From: Neurospora tetrasperma FGSC 2508
Lineage: Eukaryota > Ascomycota > Sordariomycetes > Sordariales > Sordariaceae
Assembly (NCBI RefSeq): GCF_000213175.1
Contig: NW_009799103.1
Span: 1,318,009-1,382,008, forward strand
Direction of reading: 5' to 3'
DNA: 64,000 nucleotides
Position 1 is the stretch's first letter. Every line of letters begins with the position of its first letter. This document shows positions 10,371 to 22,833 of the stretch, piece by piece. A program made the translations under genes and the position numbers. The notes beneath the pieces were generated by a model. It had not been told where the DNA came from. It saw only the letters and a program-made list of their open reading frames with translations, and did no database searches.

Positions 10371-11890
10371 CTTGTGTTTGTATTATCGAGGAGTCGTAGG
10401 TAGATAGCGTAGTAATAGGGTGATGTATTAGGTAGCTTGATAATGGGAGATGTGGTATTGGTAAGGTACGAAGCAGATGAGACAAGACAAAACACAAGCC
10501 AATTGATATCCCTGCGCTAATGATCTAGGCACAAGCAGGCTCACAGAACGTTTGGGGGGATGGATGTAGAAAAAGAAAGGAAAAAAAAATATCGTGATTG
10601 GCGTCAAGATGTGCGGTATATGGGAGATGGGGATGGGATGACAGACGGGAAGTGATCAATTAAAGAGGAGGGAAACCAAGAAGATGTCTGAGAGTAGAAA
10701 CAGTCCTCCCCCAGGGCAATAAGTAGGTACCGACGCTACCATGGATGCCAATGGGTGCAATGCGGTCCTGACGTGCAGCAGCGTCATACTTTCCATGCTT
10801 CCACATCCATCCCTTCGTTTCAAGGAACATATAAGGAAGGGGTCCTCACAAGTGAGCATCCGGAATACCCAAATTCCCATGAGCCGGGCTGTCCGCTTCA
10901 TGGTAAGGCTATGACCTCAGTGGACCCCAGCTTTTCCCAAATAGAGGGCTCAGCTGGCTGATGAGGTCACTGGATCCAGCGCTTGTTGACATCATCGCCG
11001 AGATGTCCGTGCAAACAAAACGGTTGAGACCATTTCCCAATCGGGGTGAGTTGGAGGCCTTGGGCCAACCAGATGCGCCAGAATTCATGAACAAAGCGGG
11101 AGATCAACCGGTTATCCAGTTTCAATAACGTGTGGAAATGGGGGGGCACTGGAAACTGTGTGCTTTGTTTGTTGTTGTGGAAGAGTGAAGAAGCGCTTGA
11201 TTTGTTGAGAGGAGAAAAGATGTGGGCCGGGTTGGCTGGAGGAAAAGGAGAATAAATTGCGTCAGTGGTGTCGAATCACGTTGCTGTGATTGGTTCAGAT
11301 GCGCGACTTACACGGCACTCAGCTTGCGCGGTTAGTGTACAAACACTGAACTGTGCGCACGAACGGATCCTCCGAGCTCCAGTCCCCTGGTGGCAGAAAA
11401 GAGACAAACAGAGCTTAACATGGCAACTTGAGCGGCGGGTGCATGCTCCCATTACTTAATCCCATGCTCCCTTACTTTGGAAAAGGACCTCAGAGCGCTT
11501 TACCGATTTTTCAATTGAGTTTAAACTCTTCTCTCACATTCGGAAACCAGGTTTTGGTTCTGCCAAATCATAGTGTCCCGTTGATCAATTGTACATTGGT
11601 TAGCATCTGTTAAGCCATGTTCTGTCGGCATTCGACGGAATGACCGTACAGTTCAGCTGTGTCCAAATAACACGGCCCCAAACAATGCACGTGAAGCCAG
11701 GCAACACCGGCAGAGCCGGCTAGTATAGTACTATTCCAACAGTGCCTTATCTTGGCAGTCATACCTAGAAAGGGCTTGGAAAATGTTGATCTCTGCCAAG
11801 GAAAACTTCCACTCCAACTTCAGGAGGGGATAAACCAATCATTCATCCGTCACTTCAACATCACACAAAGAAGAAGTTACCTGGAAAGGG

Positions 11891-11922
<32 letters not shown>
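11891..11922. repeat. A32 homopolymer
   Basis: This is a run of 32 consecutive A in intergenic DNA, the same length as the run in the fwd-1 intron. No flanking duplication identifies it as a retroposon tail. Confidence 0.9.
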
Positions 11923-11924
<2 letters not shown>

Positions 11925-12140
11925 ACGGGGCGATCGGCAGCGCGGCGTTGGGTGGATATGTCAGTCACGCATGTCCAAAAGTTGCGAGCGGAATCATGTT
12001 GTGAGTGATCAACTTTCTCATTTCAGAGGTTGTCTTGTAAACATTAGGTAAGAAATATATCCCAAAGAGAGGAGCAATCCGTTTTCCCAATTCCTTCCCT
12101 CCCCGTTTTGTATCCCAAGTATAAACCCGCTTGGAATGCT

Positions 12141-12172
12141 CATGCTGCTCATGCTGCTCATGCTGCTCATGC
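12141..12172. repeat. 9-bp tandem repeat CATGCTGCT x3.6
   Basis: There are three full and one partial copies of CATGCTGCT in the putative 3' UTR of the sugar transporter. Confidence 0.85.
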
Positions 12173-12371
12173 AAAGCGTAAATGCTAACCAAATTGACAA
12201 AAAAATAAAAAAATAAAAAAAAAAAAACAATTAAAAGCAAGATATGCATCCCATCCCCACCACTTTGCAGTGAGTGTGATGGTTCCTTCAACCATACAAA
12301 CATCGGGGTATCGTCCATCCATTCATCCATCCATCTTTCTTTCTTCTGGTTTTGTGTTTTTTTTCTTTTCT

Positions 12372-14079
12372 TTACTCGCTATCGCTGCGGTTCTCAGCGT
12401 GGCCAGCAACAGTCTTCTCGGTCATGCCCATCTCAGCAGCATAAGTGGTGTGAGGCTTCCACTTGGCCGAGGTGCGGGGGGTAGACTCGGAAAGCATTTG
12501 GTCGACCTGCTCGAGGGTGAGGCCCTTGGTCTCGGGCACAAGCAGGTAGGCGTAGATGAAGCAGCAGGTGCAGAGGCCACCCCAGATGTAGAACACCTTG
12601 GGGCCCAGGTTGCCCTTGTCCTCGTCGACCATGTAGGGAGTGATGACGGCGATGATGCAGTTCCCTAAACAAGAGGAAAAAGGTTAGTCAAACTATTTTT
12701 GAGAAAGACTTTCAAAAGGTAGCAGGACAGAAAAAAAAAAAAAAAGACTTACAGAGCCAGTTGGAGGCGGTGGAAAGGGCAACACCCTTGGCACGAATGG
12801 GAAGAGGGAAAACCTCGCCGATGACGACCCAAGAAGCAGGGCCCCAGGTGGTAGCAAAGAAGAAGATGTAGATGCAGATGAAGGCGAGCATGGCCTTGAT
12901 GGCCATGGTATCATCCGGCTTGCAGGTACCAACGATGGCGACGATGAACTCGCAGATCAGCATGCCGAGAGCGCCCCAGATGAGGAGGGTACGACGGCCG
13001 AGCTTCTCCATGGTGTAGAAGGAGATGGGGGTAGAGCAGACGTTGACAAGAGTAGTGACCAGAGACATCAGGAAGGGGTCGTCAATGGTGCCGAGCTGCT
13101 GGAAGAAGGTGGTGCCAAAGTAAAAGATAAAGTTGATTCCCGTCCACTGCTGCATCATCTGCATCGAAGTGCCGAGAATGGTGCGGCGGAGGTAAGAACC
13201 GCCCTGCCAGATGGAGCCGCGGAAGCAGTTGGCCCACTGCTGGAAGTAGTTGCCGTAGGGGACGACGGTCATTTCAAATTCGTGGTTGGCAACGATCTCG
13301 GCAAGTTCATCCCTAACGTAGTCGGAATCGAGCGGCTGGTCGCGCAGACGGGAGAGCACGCCGGCGGCCTTGTCGAGCTTGCCCTTCTTAACAAAGAAGC
13401 GAGGGGATTCAGGAAGGAAGAAGATACCAGTAGCAAGAATGAGGGCCCAGGCCATCTGGAGACCAATCGGGATTCTGTAAGAGCCGCTGTCGGGGCGGTT
13501 CTGGGTGCCGTAGTCAACGCACGAGGCCACGAGCAGACCCAGGCAGATGCAGAACTGGTAGCCGGACACCATGGCACCGCGGACCTTGCGGGGCGCGATC
13601 TCAGACATGTACAGGATGATAATGGCCGAGACGAAACCGACACCGAAACCAGCGACGAGACGGCCGGCAACGATGAGACCCAAGCTCTGGGAGGCAGTCT
13701 GGAGAACAACACCGACGATGAAGACGAGGCAGCCGAAGATGATGGTAGGACGACGACCAACCCAGTCAGCGAGATCACCGCCCATGAGGGCGCCAAAGAA
13801 GGTACCGGCAGAGAGAATGGAGGTGATGAGCGACTTTTCCTTGGAAGGCAGGAAGGTGGCGCCGGGTCCGTTGATAGTTTCGATAAAGTACTTCATGCCC
13901 ATGACACCAGAGATGTAACCTGAGTCGTAGCCGAAGAAGATACCGCCGAAAGCGGCAAAGACGCACATCATGTACGCCTTGAGGGTAACGGGAGCCTCAA
14001 CGCGGGTGACATCGCCCTGTGGCCGGGCCACAGTGACGGCCTCCTTTTCAATGTCGGAGGCGGAGTGATCGTGCTCCAT
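12372..14079 (-). CDS. MFS sugar transporter (hexose/pentose permease family)
   Basis: Exon 1 is 14079-12753 and exon 2 is 12664-12372, giving 539 residues. The 88-bp intron has donor GTAAGT and acceptor TTTAG, and the join reads SNWLWNCIIAVITPYM. It is a plasma-membrane sugar:proton symporter or facilitator with 12 predicted helices. Family motifs are in order: GYDSGYISGV, the loop-2 motif GGDLADWVGRRPT, GVGFVSAIIILYMSEIAPRK, PESPRFFVKKGK, QQWTGINFIFYFG, MEKLGRRTLLIWG and the closing PETKGLTLEQVDQM. I chose ATG 14079 (MEHDHSASDIEKE) because the acidic head is typical. An in-frame ATG at 14193 would add 38 residues. A long upstream spacer fits a regulated carbon-source gene, but I identified no specific operator. 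Sugar specificity cannot be read from the sequence. Confidence 0.93.
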
Positions 14080-16985
14080 CTTACTTGTCGCTGTGTCGAG
14101 ATGTGTCTGTCGTCTTGGTAGTGTTCTTGTCGAGTGTTTCTCTTGGGAAAAGGTTTCCGGGAAGACGGGAGAAGAAATGCAAAGAGATTGCAATGTCGCG
14201 TCAGGATGATGGAGATAATGATGCAGCTAAGGAATGACAGAAAAGCTTCTTTCGAGACGACGAAGCTTTGTCTTTATGTACTGCATGCTTCCTGTCCTGT
14301 CAGTGTCCACTCTTCCCTCTCTCCCCTTCGCCCCCAGATCTACCGAGAATTTGTTGATGGATCCGGGGTCACCGACAATTTCCTGTTCGTCTTTCGGCAT
14401 CGCGAACGACTTCAAACTGTCACGAGACCAAGAAACTGGACCAGATGCTTACGGACCATCCCCGCCCAAGTCCGGCCCTGGCGGCGCTGTGGAAGCATGG
14501 ATGCCCGGGGAGGCGAAGTCAGCACTTGGGCAGGAAGATGCAGAGCTAGTGTGCAAGCACTCCGAGACGGCCTCGAACCTCTCATCCAACCCCGTGTAGG
14601 ATCATCCTGGGCGAACCCCCGGGGAGACATGGGAAGGCAAAGGCCGGGGAAATTGGAATTCATGGGGATGCAGTGGGAGGGACCGCCAGCCGCCTTGGAG
14701 GAGGAGAGTGTCTGACTCGCTGAGGGCTGCTGAATGTGGCTTGCGAGTGTGGAGTAAGCCACCGGAGAGCCTCATGGCAATGGAGTCCCCCCAGGCCCAT
14801 CCCCAGAGAATCTAGACTCTGGCTGGGGAAGACCCAGTCGGATGGGAAAGCATGGGGTTGTGATGGGGTCGTTGCAGACCCGCTGAAAAGTAAACAGAAG
14901 CGCATCCGGGTTAGGGTTCCGTGCGGGATAGCTCAGGGGGCGATGGGTCCGCGATGGCTTCAAGGCCCAGAAGAGACCAAACGCCCGAGGAGAATCCACC
15001 GGAATGCGTCAGGTAACGTAAGGAGGGCCAATTGGGTAAAATGAAAGCTAATTAGGCTAAATTCAAGAAGAAGACCAGATGGGCTTTTCAAAACTCGGTC
15101 CTTTTGTGGCGCCGTGTGGCTCCGGTGTGGATGTGCGGTGGATGTGCGGTGGATGAACTGGTGGAGTTCCCGGCTGATGGGTTCTTGTACAAAACACCAA
15201 CCAGCTCGCAGTATCCGCGAGACGGTCAAGCATCAATGACTCGCCTCCCCTCCAGAACGCTCCAGGTTCCTGGACGACGAAAAACTCTGAAAAACCGGTG
15301 ACCTCCTGGCAGCTTGACGACGATCTGGAAGCCGCCGAAAGAAGCTGATAAGTCGTGCACCACCGAACCGCCAGCTGCTCCACACCAGAGTGTGTGTAAA
15401 CTTTTAACGAGTCAACGACATGTCCCATGATGAGAGCCCCGGGTGAACCAAGCGATATCTTATTCCAACGGTCTCGCTCCGAGACATCCGCGATTAGGAA
15501 AATCCGGGCAGTAAGGGTTTTGTGAGAGGAAAATTCAACAACAACATCCCGAACAACAGCAACAACAACAACAACCACAACTGTCGGTAAACAAGTGCAA
15601 AAACATGGGGAGGAACCAAAACACCGGACGAACCACCCGAATCTGATCTCGCACCCGAATCTAATCTCGCACTGAGATCCGATACTACTAAAGAAACGAT
15701 CAGCAGGACATGGAGAAGGGCCGATAGCAAACGTTGTCTCGCGTGCCTGTGTATCATTCTTCCCCAAGAATCCGGACCATCCACCACACCCCAGATATTA
15801 TCTCGGATATTTCGGTATATCTCCTCCCTTTTCGTCAGAAAACCCAAAAATTTTTGGTCGAACCCCGGTGCATTCTTTTTCGTGCCCCTGACATTTCTCC
15901 AGGTTTCTGCCCACCGGTCGGTTCTGTGCCTCGCGTGTGCCATCTGGCCAGCAGGCAATAGCGACCAGGAGTCCACACCGTATCTTTCTCGATGCGTGGA
16001 GAAAACAAGAGGAGCCTCCTCCGCTCTTATTGTTACATACCTCCCGGCTTAACTTGCACCCCAACCTGGAACCTGACTCCTCCCCCCAGAGTTCCAGTTT
16101 GGACATCTGGATATTGTCACGGTATTTTTCGATCGCCATCTCCATCGTAGCGAGATCGAGCGTCAACGGTTTCACCCCAAAGGGAAAGAACGGTCGGGGC
16201 TGCGTCTTGTGCTGTGCTGTGGACTTGTGGAAACCCTCCGATGTGATGTTGTGTCTCCCCATTTCCATCTCCCAAAAGTCTCATATGTATGCTCCAGGTC
16301 CAGACCACGCACGCCCACACAACCAACAGCCAACCGGGTCGGGTTGCAATGAAGCTATTTTTTGCTACATACTCTGTTTCGATTCGATCTGGTTCCTGTT
16401 CGCTGGTAAGGTATCCAGCCCACATGACATCATATGAAGTGCAGCATCTGGGGAAACGAATGAAAGAAAGATCCAGCAGGTGTTGGGGAATGGAGACCCC
16501 AGACTCAAGCTTTGATGCTCGCGCCCGCGCGCAGACAGAACAGAGAGGAGCAAATGCGAACTGCTGGGACTGCCCGCTCAAGACAACGGAAGCCTGCCTG
16601 GACTTTTTAGTTGGAGAGAGGCCGTTCAGGTTTCAGTTGAGCCCTGGAAAACACGACTTGTTTCAGTCCGCATGATTACCTCTATGAAAATGCTGGAAGT
16701 TCTGAATGTTAGCGATGGAGCTATGGGTTTTTCGCCTCCTTCTTCGCAAAGCACTCGTCCAATTGCCATCTCGATGAATTGAAAGCAATAGACTGGTCTT
16801 CTCGATCGATGGACTGGAAGTCTGGAACAACATGGATGGCGGTGGTGGTGGAGATAAGCCTAAGCCCCAGTGAGGTGCCTTGTCTTTCCCCAGGCCCAGA
16901 TGCCATGGCCCGACCCACCTACCTGGTGGTCTCTGCGCCCGGCTCCCTCGCAACCAAGAACTGCGACCCCCGACCGATACCCGAG

Positions 16986-17009
16986 CCAGTTCCAGTTCCA
17001 GTTCCAGTT
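16986..17009. repeat. CCAGTT x4 hexamer repeat
   Basis: There are four perfect tandem copies of CCAGTT in non-coding DNA. Confidence 0.85.
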
Positions 17010-18001
17010 TTCTCCCCGCAAAACCCTCCACTCAGTCCGGGGCACATGTGACCTTGGGGAGGTTTTCTTTGGGGGAGCATCTGGGGAACGCGTGCACCGC
17101 CCCATTCGATCGCATTGGTTCGCAAAAAAAAAACCTGGAGTAATGCGAACTCCACGAAAGTCTAGATGCACTTCTGGAGACCGGATGAACGACTGTTTCG
17201 TTTTTCTTCGTTTTGACCACGTCCCACGTTGCTTGCGCTCAGACACCCTGTTTTCGACGCACAGAATGGTAGTACATAGATTGCGTTCATGTCGTTAATC
17301 GATTTGCGCAATGTATGCTGTGCATTGTACGACCTTGTGCAAATTGGGTTTGTGGATTTTGATGCAACTTGTGGATTCGACATGCTCATCATGCATTGCA
17401 CCTTGCTGTGATGAGCAAGACATTGGCAAGGGATATATACACGCTTTGCGAAAGGCTTCAGCGGGTGTTCAAGTTCCGACGAAGTGGTGGGACATGCTGC
17501 AGGCTGATTTGGGGCCAGGGAAGAACAGCGACGAAGGAGTGTCCAGGTCGAGAAAACCATCGACGCAGAATTTATGGCGACGACAGGTAAGTACATGCCA
17601 ACAGGAAGGCTTTGCGAACAAACACAGTCTTCAACCGCAGTTTAGTTAATCTTGATTGCAAGATTATATAGGAGATGTCGAGGTGAGAGCCAAGTGACAA
17701 TTTTGCGAAACTCAACTTCATCTGACGATGTGAATATGGGGAGGATTAGCATACTTTAATATTAACATTACACTCCAGATCGAGTCTCGTCAAAATAAAG
17801 TTTAAGCAGTCCCCAGAAATAAGGTTGACACTACCGCTCGACAGCTGCATAGCCTGTGCATCTCCCGACATCCGAAGCTACCTTACCCTTTTTTTTCTCT
17901 TCTCCCGTTTACCCTGTTCGTCCCGTTCCGTGATGACCTCGGTGGCATCCCCTCTGCTGCAGAAGATCCAATGGTCATAAGACCTAGGTGAAAGCCAAGA
18001 T

Positions 18002-18016
18002 CCCCCCCCCCCCCCC
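18002..18016. repeat. C15 homopolymer
   Basis: This is a run of 15 consecutive C in intergenic DNA and a likely site of length polymorphism. Confidence 0.85.
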
Positions 18017-19858
18017 TAGTGAACCCCAAGCCTCAAGCGATCTCAAAGAGTCATCTTCCATGTTCTGGACCTTGCCTTTCTAGGCAAGCAGCAAAAGTAA
18101 GGTAGACACTAGACCCTATGCACAGCCGCAAAAGGTACCTCTAGGCTCGGGCAGCCAAGGCTGAAACAAGCTTTTCACAAGAGTTTGGGGGGAAGGGATG
18201 CATGTTGCATCTTGCATTACCGAACGGTCGCCAAATCCCGAAGACCCGGAATCCGGGAACCGACGGGCCGAGGCAATGTGCAAATGCTCATCGGCACCGA
18301 CTGCATACCTACCTCAACCTACATTCATGGTACTTTTGACAGCTGCACCAGTAGTGACCAGATCATTAATACAACATGTACCTCACTTGAGTGTACCTGA
18401 GATACCTTTCTTACCTATCTACCTTTCGTACCTATCTACCTACACGTATCGTGACAAAGCGGTTGGGAGTACATCTGATGAAGATAAACTTACCCGCAGA
18501 TACCCGCTACCTCCCGTCCTAATGAACACAAACACTTCGGATATATTTGGATTAACTTTCGTTTTTTAAACACCATCCATCAGTTTTTAACCCTCCTGAA
18601 ATCCAGTCTTTACCAGTTTCCAGACAGTTCCCTATGTCCCGTCCAGAGCCTCGTCTTGTACATTCGACTCATTGTTAGGTAGGAGCTGCTTTGGACATCT
18701 CGCTAATGTCAGTTGTAATAAGAAGTAGCGCTGCGAATGGAACAAGTGTACTTGCAGACTGCTTAGTGGTTTGATTAGAGAAAAGGAAAGATATCGATGG
18801 TAAATGGTCAAAGATACCTGTAAATATCTTTCATCTACCATGCCATGTTTGAAAAGTAAGACAAGGTTGAGATTCACAATTGCTTCGTCGAATGTGCTCG
18901 AAATTATGTGTGTATCTGTAGCAAGAGATACATACCTATGTTTGCGTGAAAAGTGTCATGGATGTGAAACCCCAAAACTCCAGAACTCTTCCCATGCTTA
19001 CCTGCATTGTCTCAGAGTGAGACATAAGCATGGAGCGAGCCAGGCTTTCTCTACTCTGCCTACCCTAGAGATTCATACCTAGGACACTGAAGTATAGACT
19101 TGTATACACTGAAAAGACAAGATGGGTGATATGGTAATGTGATGCCAACCGGGGTCTTTTGGTGTCTTTATTTTTGTCTTTGATAGAAAAGAGACAAAAA
19201 AAAAAGTTTGTTCATTCTCAGTTTCCTTCTTTGTTCCTTTTCCCTTTTGTGACTTGGACTCCATTTCTCAAGTTGAGAGTCCCGTCAGGCCGATCAACAT
19301 TTCACGACCTACCGGCCAGCACATGGGAAAACCATGGAGACCTCGCTGACACGGATAATATATACTCGTATTCATGTTTGATGTTTCCTCGATGTGATGC
19401 ACACTACTGCGTGCATCCATTATCCGGCCCTGTCTTGGCTATCAGGTGTTGCATGCTCCTTCTCATACAGCCTGGCCTCAGCTTGTCTCATACTACGTAG
19501 CTGACTGATATAGTCCATGTTTTCTCCATAGAAAAAGAAACTCGAACACTACAGCGAGAATAGCACTAAAGTTGGAGGGAAACGAATGACTCAAGCAAGA
19601 GGAAGCAAGGCAGACAAGGAACAATCAGGTACATGGGTATGAGGTGTGATTACGATTCCTCTCTTTTTCCGACGCCGACCATGCGTATGCATTCTCCAAA
19701 ATATACAAATGCCATTTTAATCTCCCCCTTTTTACCCCTGTTCACGCTACGTTCCACATACTTGGATAAATCGCAAAACCTATACTCAACAATAATAGCA
19801 TTCGGCGATGGGGGAAGAATGCCGCCACGGCAACATGAAGAAGCGAAAATGCCTGACT

Positions 19859-22833
19859 CTATGGTCGGTTGAGACCCTGCTTGGCCTGGATAAGAATAAT
19901 AATCAGCATCAACAACGTACCAAAGGAGACGATCAAGACCGGCGACATACCTTCATCTGCTCTATCCGAGCCTTCAACTGGCTCGTCACTTCCGCAGCCC
20001 TCTTCCAGCTTTCCATTCCACCCGCTGTACCACTCGAAGGAGCCTGTAACCTGCTCGCGCCAGTCCTCATGCCAGTCCTACTGCTGGACCGCTCCGCTCC
20101 GTAGCTACCGAAACCCATAGAAGCCAGCGACTCGGAGCTCCTAGCCTCCTCCACCGGCTGACGGAAGCCAGCAGGGGTACCACGGCCGCTACTTCCTCCG
20201 CTACCTCCTTGGTGGTACCTAGGGTCCGGGCTCACCTTCTGGTGGAAGCCGCCCGACATCATGCCGTCGCCGCCGTTCTCCTTCTCTTCACTCATGCTGC
20301 TGGCAAAGCTCATGCGGTTCCTATTCGCTGACTGTTGCTGGTAGCCGTTATCGTTATAAATGCCACCGTCGTGGGTTGGGCTCATGACTCCAAGACCGAT
20401 GTGAGGCGAGCTGGGACTGCCCGGCCGGGCACGGTTCGCGTGGCGTAGTTGATCCTCGGTGTGGCTCAGAGCTCGTTTGAGCCTGTCCAGCTCACGGCGC
20501 AACCGGTCGTTGGTCTGCTCGGCCGCTTCAAAATCACTGCGAGCCCGGACCAGCTGGGTCTCCTTGGCCTTGATCGAGAGCACGTCCCTGGTATGGTCCT
20601 CAATCAAGGAAGCATTCTGGTTCTTAAGTTCCTGGATCTCTGACAAGAGTTTCGACCGATCATGACGAGCGTCCTCGAGTTGCTTCAGCAGGCGATCATT
20701 GGCATCTCGGAGCTCTTCAAGTTCAGCACGCTCAATGTGGGAAAGGCCTGAAGGTGGGGGTGGCATTGGGGGAGTAGGGGTGTAATCCATTGGTACCGGC
20801 TTCGCGAGGGAACGCCCAGCAAGACCCCCTGGCTGGAGACCGCCACGTCCTAGTCCCATGCGTGGTGGTGCTGGCCGTTGCTCCTCGGGGGAAGGCGGAT
20901 CATCAAGGTCCATAGGCTCCGGTTCCGGCTCTGGCTCCGCGCGTCGAGGAGATGGCGGCGCAGCAAATGCCGACCGCTTCTGTGGGGCCTTGATACCGCC
21001 ACCAAGACCACCGCTAGGAGCAGCACCACCGGGTTTTGGTACACCTATCTTGTTACCCAGACCACCCATGCGCGGGGGCGCGGCGGCGGCAGGGGCTGGT
21101 GTAGGTGTCTGGGCAGGAGGCGCCGCTGCGCCAAATCCTGCTGGCTTCTTGGCACCGGCAGGTGCCTTCTTGACGGGACCCTTCTTCGCAGGACCCGGAG
21201 GCGGTGCTCGAGCTGCTGGCGGAGGCGGCTTTGGCTTATCCTTGGCCTTGACCTCAGCTGCCTCGTAGAACTCTTTGATCTTGTTCTTCCGGATGTCGTC
21301 CAAGCCTTCGAGATGCGGGTTCATCGCCCTTTCGCCAATGATCTTCATAATCGTACCCAAAACCTCGGCACCACCCGAGCGAAGAGCTTCACTGCTTTCG
21401 GCAAGAAGCTTTTTCGCGCACTCAACCATGGTCGCAATCTCTTGTTTGCTGGGGACATCCTTCGTTGTGCGCAGGCACCTGACGAGGAACTTCATGGTAC
21501 CTTCCTTCACTTGAGGATTCTTGTGTTTGAGGAACTCGGTGATATCTTCCATGTTTTCCGTTAGATCAGTCGACAGGAAAACGGCATCCAGGGCAAGCCC
21601 CAACGCATCCGCCACTGACTGCTTCTTTTCCTTCAGACGCTCGAGGATAGGCTGCATGACGGTAGAGCGATACTTGGCAAAGCCCCTTCGCAGACCCTTT
21701 GCGAGTAGCTCGATACACTGTGCTGCCTGTGTGACGACGGCAATGTTGGCGTCCTTCATACACTTTGCCAAGCAACGTGTGATCTCGTTAAAGTCTCCCT
21801 CCTTGATTCTTGGAACGTTCACAACCGCGTAAAGGGCCTCACATGCCTCCTTTCTCTCTTTCCACTTCGACGAGGCGATATTCTCAAAAAAATCTTTTGG
21901 TACTTTGCTGATGATATCCTGTGGTTCGGCCAAATCGAATGCGTCGATTTCCCCTACGTCTTCATCCTCAGGTGCGTCAGCCATTTCTTCATCTTCGTCG
22001 CCGCCTCCTGCAGGAGCGGCGGCCTGCGCAGCTTGCTGTGATCGAAGAAGACGCTCTTGCTTGGGAGCCCCTTCGGATTTGGCCTTTTCGAACAGTTGTT
22101 CTAGATCATTTTGTTGAGTCGGCTTGAGTTCGCCCCAGAACATGGGCTTCATGGCGTCGCGCAACCACCTGTAGAACTCTACGGTAAGGTTAGTAGCCTC
22201 GGCTCTTACGTTCTTGTCGGCATGGCCAAAGACCTTGGGCAAGAACTTGAGCACGGGCTTGGGGTCTGCCGTCTTGCAACCATAGTTGTGGAAAATGGCC
22301 GTTAGCGCAGCGAGCGCAGCAGCGACGACCTTGGGAACCTTGTTGGAGAGGACGGGAAGGATTTCTTCGATAACGGGGCCGGGGACGTCGAGTTCGATAT
22401 AAAGAAGAAGCGCTTCGAGAGAGTTGGTCTTGATGGCAGGTCTGGTAGACGGGAGACCCTTTTCGACAATGGACGTGATGGTGTGTTGTCTCGACCGAAC
22501 AGCGCCTTCACGACCGCCGAACTTTAGGAACGCGCAAAGAGCAGCCATGCCTTCTTGTTGCGCAGCGACGTTGGAATCCGCGACAGCACCCTTCCACAAG
22601 CTGGGATCCTGGACAAACGGTCGAAACGCGGGATCGTATTCATCGGGGGTCTTTTCGAATGCCTGAGCGGCCTCTTCGTATGCTGCCTTGCGTACTTTCC
22701 AGACCTAGCCAGCGTTAACAGGAATTCTGGGACTTGTAAGCGCAACGAGAGAGACAAGTCTTGGACCGAAACGTACCTTGTGTACCCAACGGTCTGTAAG
22801 GGGCAAGGAGCTGAAGTCCTCTTCGTCACCCAT
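19859..22833 (-). CDS. XMAP215/Dis1/Stu2-family microtubule polymerase (two TOG domains)
   Basis: Three exons, 22833-22777, 22704-19951 and 19885-19859, give 945 residues. The joins read DRWVHKVWKVRKAAYEEA and IEQMKAKQGLNRP. The short last exon ends the protein with the family's KAKQGLNRP-type tail. Proteins of this family bind soluble tubulin through TOG domains and catalyse plus-end growth at kinetochores, spindle poles and hyphal tips. TOG1 spans about residues 5-230 and TOG2 about 275-510, both as HEAT-like helices. A Lys/Pro/Ala-rich basic linker follows (about 515-670), then a coiled coil (about 675-785) and a Ser/Gly-rich C-terminus. Two TOGs plus a coiled coil is the fungal Stu2/Alp14/AlpA layout. 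An in-frame ATG at 23091 could add 86 residues, but ATG 22833 has a strong context (ACCATGG) and matches the family start. It is transcribed divergently from the LIS1 gene. Confidence 0.92.

Larger units (their letters stand above)
10371..12371. other. 2-kb spacer upstream of the repeat-protein gene
   Basis: No gene is supported. It holds the promoter side of the 1309-residue ORF and the 3' region of the transporter. Simple repeats include A32 at 11891-11922, four partial copies of a 9-bp unit at 12141-12172, and an A/T-rich run at 12199-12227. Confidence 0.55.
14080..19858. other. 5.8-kb spacer between the sugar transporter and the TOG-protein gene
   Basis: No gene is supported. Many short frames exist on both strands, the longest 234 codons at 15063-15767 (-), but they are low-complexity, overlap other frames and show no domain. 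The transporter promoter lies at the left end. Noted repeats are CCAGTT x4 at 16986-17009, C15 at 18002-18016, and a cluster of TACCTA/CTACCT words at about 18300-18450. A small spliced gene or non-coding RNA could be hidden here. Confidence 0.5.

Noticed and set aside
13282-13923. 213-codon plus-strand frame
   Set aside because: Antisense shadow of the sugar transporter exon.
14900-14910. TTAGGG-like telomeric word
   Set aside because: A single copy, with no tandem array.
15063-15767. 234-codon minus-strand frame in the 5.8-kb spacer
   Set aside because: It contains a CAA/TTG-derived poly-Val run, overlaps other frames and shows no family resemblance.
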